Shown: one piece after another, positions 61,181 to 64,000 of the stretch
Numbering within the stretch: position 1 is the stretch's first letter
How the letters are laid out: each line of letters starts with the position of its first letter
Notes under the pieces: generated by a model
What the model was told of the DNA's origin: nothing
The model's input: only the letters and a program-made list of their open reading frames with translations
Database searches by the model: none
Source: Roseibacillus ishigakijimensis
GTDB lineage: Bacteria > Verrucomicrobiota > Verrucomicrobiia > Verrucomicrobiales > Akkermansiaceae
DNA: 64,000 nucleotides
Direction of reading: 5' to 3'
Assembly (NCBI RefSeq): GCF_016595415.1
Contig: NZ_JAENIO010000008.1
Span: 1-64,000 of the forward strand
Made by a program: the position numbers and the translations under genes

Positions 61181-61240
61181 ATGAGGATTCTTAGGGGAAA
61201 TTGGGGAGCGGGGAAAGTTCTGCTCCCGGGATGCTGCGGC

Positions 61241-62077
61241 CTAGAGACAGATGCGGCGGAACAGTTCGTCGAGGGGAAGCTGCAGGCCGATGTAGAAATC
61301 GCCAAATTCGCCATAGCGGGCAGAGACGTCGTCGAAACGCATCTCGTAGACGATGGATTTGACCTGATAGGTGTCATGTGCCAGCAGGGTGACCCCCCAT
61401 TCATGCTCGTCGAGACCGGTGGAGCCGGTGATGAGCTGGAGAATCTTGCCGGAGTATTTGCGACCTGTGCGGGCGTGGCCCATCATGAGCTCGCGGCGAC
61501 TCTCGAAGCCGGTCTCATACCAGTTGTAGTCAGGGTGCGCATTGCGGCGCTTGGACATGGGGTAGAAGCAAACCACTGGCCAATCGGGCAAGACCGGGTA
61601 GAGGCGGTGCTGGCTGTATTTTGCCATGCGTTCGTCGAATTCCTGCAAGGCTTCGTTGTAGTCCTTGCTGCCCTCCGCCATTCCTTTTTCCACCACCAGG
61701 GTTTCGCGAGCGTATTGGTCGCGGGTGGTGGTGTATTCCGAGCGCTCCGTTTGGGAGAGGTAGGAATAGGTGGGGGCGAGGATGTCAGGCCCCAAGGAGA
61801 GAGTGAGACGCTTTTCGAACTGGGTGGCGGTGACCAGGTCCGGGGTGAGGAGCATGAAGCCGAGGTCGGCCTTGGGGGTCGCGATGGCAAAGGTGAGGAG
61901 TTGGGTGTCCGGGGTGGAGCGGATTTCCTGCACCAGCTCGGTCAGGCGGGTCTTGGCCTCCCGTTTTTCATCCCGGCTCAGGGTGGACCACTGGCCGTGG
62001 TCGATGTGGTAATAGAGGTGGAGAACATGCCAGCCTTCTTCCGGGCTGACTTTGATGGTGGATGCTTCGTCGGTCAT
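61241..62077 (-). CDS. hemQ: HemQ / coproheme decarboxylase (chlorite-dismutase family)
   Basis: HemQ (ChdC) oxidatively decarboxylates coproheme to haem b in the coproporphyrin-dependent route. The 278-residue product keeps the family core: FYPMSKRRN, YNWYETGFESRRELMMGHARTG, GKILQLITGSTGLDEHEWGV with histidine near the haem, and YEMRFDDVSARYGEFGDFYIG. The tyrosine in YNWY is at the place of the catalytic radical tyrosine. It is translated with the preceding gene through an ATGA overlap (62074-62077). Other haem genes are outside the window. Confidence 0.92.
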   Translation of the reverse strand: MTDEASTIKVSPEEGWHVLHLYYHIDHGQWSTLSRDEKREAKTRLTELVQEIRSTPDTQLLTFAIATPKADLGFMLLTPDLVTATQFEKRLTLSLGPDILAPTYSYLSQTERSEYTTTRDQYARETLVVEKGMAEGSKDYNEALQEFDERMAKYSQHRLYPVLPDWPVVCFYPMSKRRNAHPDYNWYETGFESRRELMMGHARTGRKYSGKILQLITGSTGLDEHEWGVTLLAHDTYQVKSIVYEMRFDDVSARYGEFGDFYIGLQLPLDELFRRICL

Positions 62078-63291
62078 TGTGCGTTTTTGCGTTTTGCGGA
62101 AATGGGAATGGCCATGAATTCCTCAAAGTTCTGACCGTCGGCCGATTCCATGAGAACGAATTCCCAAGTGAAATTGTCGTCCGCGAGGTAGGAGATGAGG
62201 TCGCCTTCTTGCTTGAAGCCCGTGGTGGCCCGGATGGTGGCGGTCGAGCCGGCCGTGACTGCAGTGGGGGACGTGGAGAGGGCAAAAGTGGAGCCCGTCA
62301 GTGTCAAAGTGGTGGGGTCCCCGGCGAAGCGGCCTTCTTCGTCGCGGAAGAGAAGTCGCAGAGCCTTGGCCTGGGAATTATCTCCCAAGGTGAGCTTCAC
62401 TTCCGGGATCAGTTCGATGGTTCGGGAGACGCCCTCATCGCGATTGGCTCCCTCTCGCACGGGGTTGCGCCAGTAGGTCTCCGCATTGGCGACGACGAGG
62501 CTTTTGCCCTCTAGGGGAAACTTCAGCCGGGATGCTTCCACGGGGGGAGTGAAGTGCTGCGAGAGGGTGATGCGGGTGGCGATGATCCCTCCCAGCAGGG
62601 CAATCAGGAAGAGGCCGCAGAGAATCTTTTCCAAGGGGGAAAAGGCCGCGAGCCATTTGCCGCCAGGCTGGGCCGGAGGAGGAGTCTGGCTGTCGCTCTT
62701 GGACGAGGCGGTCTTTTCTTCCGCTGCGGCAGCAGGGGTCTGGTCCTCTGGGGTCTCGGGTTCGGGGCTCATGGACTCGGGTGAAGGCGGGGCTGTTTCC
62801 TCCGGGGCAGAGGCGGCAGGAGCAGGTGTTTCGCGCTTTGCGCTGGGTTTGGCTGTGACGCGCACCTGCGGGGAGAGGGGCTTTTTGGCATCGCGGGGAA
62901 CAGGGTTGATGGCGGGTTTGCCCTTGTTTTCTTGTTCGTCCAGGTCTCCCAGCTCGTCCTTGCGGGCCGCTGGTTGCACCCCGCGCTTGGTGAGGTTGGG
63001 GCGGGCGATGGGCTCCATTTCCAGCGGTTTGCCGGGCTCGATATCTCCCTCGGATACGAGGGGGGGCTGCGGGCGATCCTCCGGGGGGGGGAGCCGTTGC
63101 CGGGGCTGGGAGATCACCTCGCGCGCCGGACGTTGCGTCCGTGGCGCGGCTTTCTTTTCGCCCGCCGCAGGAGGGGCTTCCTCAAAATCGTCATCTAAAT
63201 CGTGCGCCAACTCGTCCTTCAGCGGGGAAGGTTGGGGGAGTGGGGCCTCCGATGGGTTCGGGGCGTCGGGGGAGGACTCGTCTTCCTGCAT
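62074..63291 (-). CDS. Proline-rich single-pass membrane protein upstream of hemQ
   Basis: I do not recognise this 405-residue protein. Residues 1-215 are low-complexity, rich in Pro, Glu, Ala and Lys, with no cysteine and probably disordered. A membrane helix (about 220-240; EKILCGLFLIALLGGIIA) follows, then a 165-residue domain with beta-strand character (FPLEGKSLVVANAETYWRNP, VKLTLGDNSQAKALRLLF). The topology is likely cytosolic N-terminus and outer C-terminal domain. Its stop overlaps the hemQ start by 4 nt, so the two are coupled. A link with haem delivery is possible but untested. Confidence 0.75.
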   Translation of the reverse strand: MQEDESSPDAPNPSEAPLPQPSPLKDELAHDLDDDFEEAPPAAGEKKAAPRTQRPAREVISQPRQRLPPPEDRPQPPLVSEGDIEPGKPLEMEPIARPNLTKRGVQPAARKDELGDLDEQENKGKPAINPVPRDAKKPLSPQVRVTAKPSAKRETPAPAASAPEETAPPSPESMSPEPETPEDQTPAAAAEEKTASSKSDSQTPPPAQPGGKWLAAFSPLEKILCGLFLIALLGGIIATRITLSQHFTPPVEASRLKFPLEGKSLVVANAETYWRNPVREGANRDEGVSRTIELIPEVKLTLGDNSQAKALRLLFRDEEGRFAGDPTTLTLTGSTFALSTSPTAVTAGSTATIRATTGFKQEGDLISYLADDNFTWEFVLMESADGQNFEEFMAIPISAKRKNAQ

Positions 63292-63490
63292 AGCTGATGA
63301 TAAGGTTTGGAATTGGGGCCGCTTTCAGGACGACCGGAAGGAGGGTAGAAAGGCTCGCTTGGCTTGGCCAGTCCGGAAATCTGGAAAGGTGCTCCCAGGC
63401 TGTCAATGGCGGGAATCGCTAAAAAAAACTGTTGCAAGGCTCCCTCGCTTGGCTGACACCTTCCGCAACAATCAGCCCCACCCGAACGCA

Positions 63491-63724
63491 ATGGCAGACA
63501 AAGACGACAAACACGAAGAAAACATTCCCGGAGCTTATTACGTGGACATGCAGTGCATCGACTGCGATCTCTGTCGTGAAACCGCCCCTGCAAACTTCAC
63601 CCGCCAGGAAGACGAAGGCTATTCCTACGTCTACAAGCAGCCGGAGAGTGAGGAAGAGCGCGAGCAGTGCGAAGAGGCCATGGAAGGTTGCCCCGTGGAG
63701 GCAATCGGCAACGATGGCGAATGA
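63491..63724 (+). CDS. Small 4Fe-4S ferredoxin
   Basis: The 77-residue protein has the ligand set of a single-cluster ferredoxin: CIDCDLC and a remote cysteine in EGCPVEAIG. It is very acidic (EESEEEREQ-type stretches), which suits a soluble electron carrier. The ATG at 63491 follows a short leader; a much longer frame in this phase runs antisense over the proline-rich gene and is rejected. Its TGA overlaps the ATG of the next gene (ATGA). Confidence 0.88.
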   Translation: MADKDDKHEENIPGAYYVDMQCIDCDLCRETAPANFTRQEDEGYSYVYKQPESEEEREQCEEAMEGCPVEAIGNDGE

Positions 63725-64000
63725 GAAAGCGGAGCCAGTCCCGCCGGGTGCATGTGACCCGGGCGGTGGTTCGTGATTGGCAAGGGGGGGAGACTCCCAT
63801 GCCAACCCGGAAAAACTGTTCCCAGGCCAAGGATTGGCTGGAGGCGATCCTTTCCCAAATGCCGGTCGATGGCTTGGAAGAGGAGCGCATCCGCGAGAGT
63901 TGGCGCAGTGTGGTCGGCGATTTCGTCGCTTCTCAAACGGAGGTCGTTTCCCTGCGCCATCGTGTCCTTCTCCTCCGCGTGCTGCAGCCGGCCATGCGCT
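63721..64000 (+). CDS. DUF721/DciA-family protein (5' part, runs off the window)
   Basis: The frame starts with ATG at 63721, overlapping the ferredoxin stop, and stays open to the right edge. The first 93 residues have a basic start (MRKRSQSRRVHVTR), then LEAILSQMPVDGLEEERIRE, SWRSVVGDFVASQTEVVSLR and HRVLLLRVLQPAMR. This is the DUF721 fold: W-x-x-x-V-G-x-x-x-x-x-x-T-x-x-x-x-x-x-x-x-L. DciA members load the replicative helicase. The C-terminal part is outside the window, so the length cannot be checked. Confidence 0.82.
   Translation, partial: MRKRSQSRRVHVTRAVVRDWQGGETPMPTRKNCSQAKDWLEAILSQMPVDGLEEERIRESWRSVVGDFVASQTEVVSLRHRVLLLRVLQPAMR

Noticed and set aside
62486-63490. N-terminal extension of the ferredoxin gene
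   Set aside because: It is antisense to the proline-rich membrane protein; the ferredoxin fold starts at the ATG at 63491.

Overview
The window is a contiguous piece of a GC-rich bacterial chromosome carrying about 55 protein genes, most of them housekeeping. Two secreted serine proteases with C-terminal VPEP (PEP-CTERM) tails, an Ebo-type TatD/EboE/EboC block, a prepilin peptidase with a long insert, an outer-membrane assembly lipoprotein (LptE-like) and a HemQ-type haem enzyme together suggest a diderm of the Verrucomicrobiota/Planctomycetota kind. That placement is inferred from gene content; no rRNA or other taxonomic marker is present.

Layout. 1-1704: right-hand end of an integrated mobile element (tail of a DNA ligase-like gene, tyrosine integrase, and a copy of a tRNA-Ser-like 3' end that is the attachment scar). 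1938-4763: Tm-1-like protein, Bax-inhibitor-1 membrane protein and a zinc metallopeptidase. 4764-5092: a dense cluster of short palindromes. 5093-15800 (minus): nuoGHIJK-(PLDc_N)-(GxxExxY)-LMN, the membrane arm and part of the peripheral arm of respiratory complex I; nuoA-F are not here. Four gaps of this operon hold inverted-repeat elements, one of which carries a GxxExxY gene. 15907-21397: acylphosphatase and two tandem paralogous hybrid histidine kinases. 21649-25591: glutaminyl-tRNA synthetase, a second palindrome array, and an ABC-F ATPase. 25658-28266 (minus): relic of an AbrB/MazE-type antitoxin, tsf, rpsB with promoter and structured leader, and an ArsC-type phosphatase. 28394-39090: xseA, a transglutaminase/esterase fusion, a GT39 glycosyltransferase, a small unknown, a DUF2868 protein, an aminotransferase, cysQ and glycerate kinase. 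39097-41865 (minus): two VPEP proteases and an EF-hand protein. 42073-46289: cdsA-dxr, a lipoprotein and a von Willebrand A protein. 46354-49954: rarA, an ACT-domain protein and an ADP-ribosylglycohydrolase/hydrolase fusion. 50060-57332: prepilin peptidase, Ca/Na antiporter, BamD-like and LptE-like lipoproteins, rsmI, and the Ebo-type block. 57329-64000: LAB_N membrane protein, diadenylate cyclase cdaA with a tiny CdaR-like partner, bioD, a TPR protein, hemQ with an overlapping proline-rich membrane protein, a ferredoxin and the start of a DciA/DUF721 gene.

The most unusual structure is in the nuo operon. At four of its gene junctions an inverted-repeat element starts 4-7 nt after the upstream stop codon and ends 9-21 nt before the next start codon. 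Three share one arm sequence built on repeated ACAGAATT. One of these three is expanded by a complete GxxExxY gene that starts immediately inside one arm and stops inside the other. A perfect CRP/FNR-type palindrome lies just upstream of nuoG.
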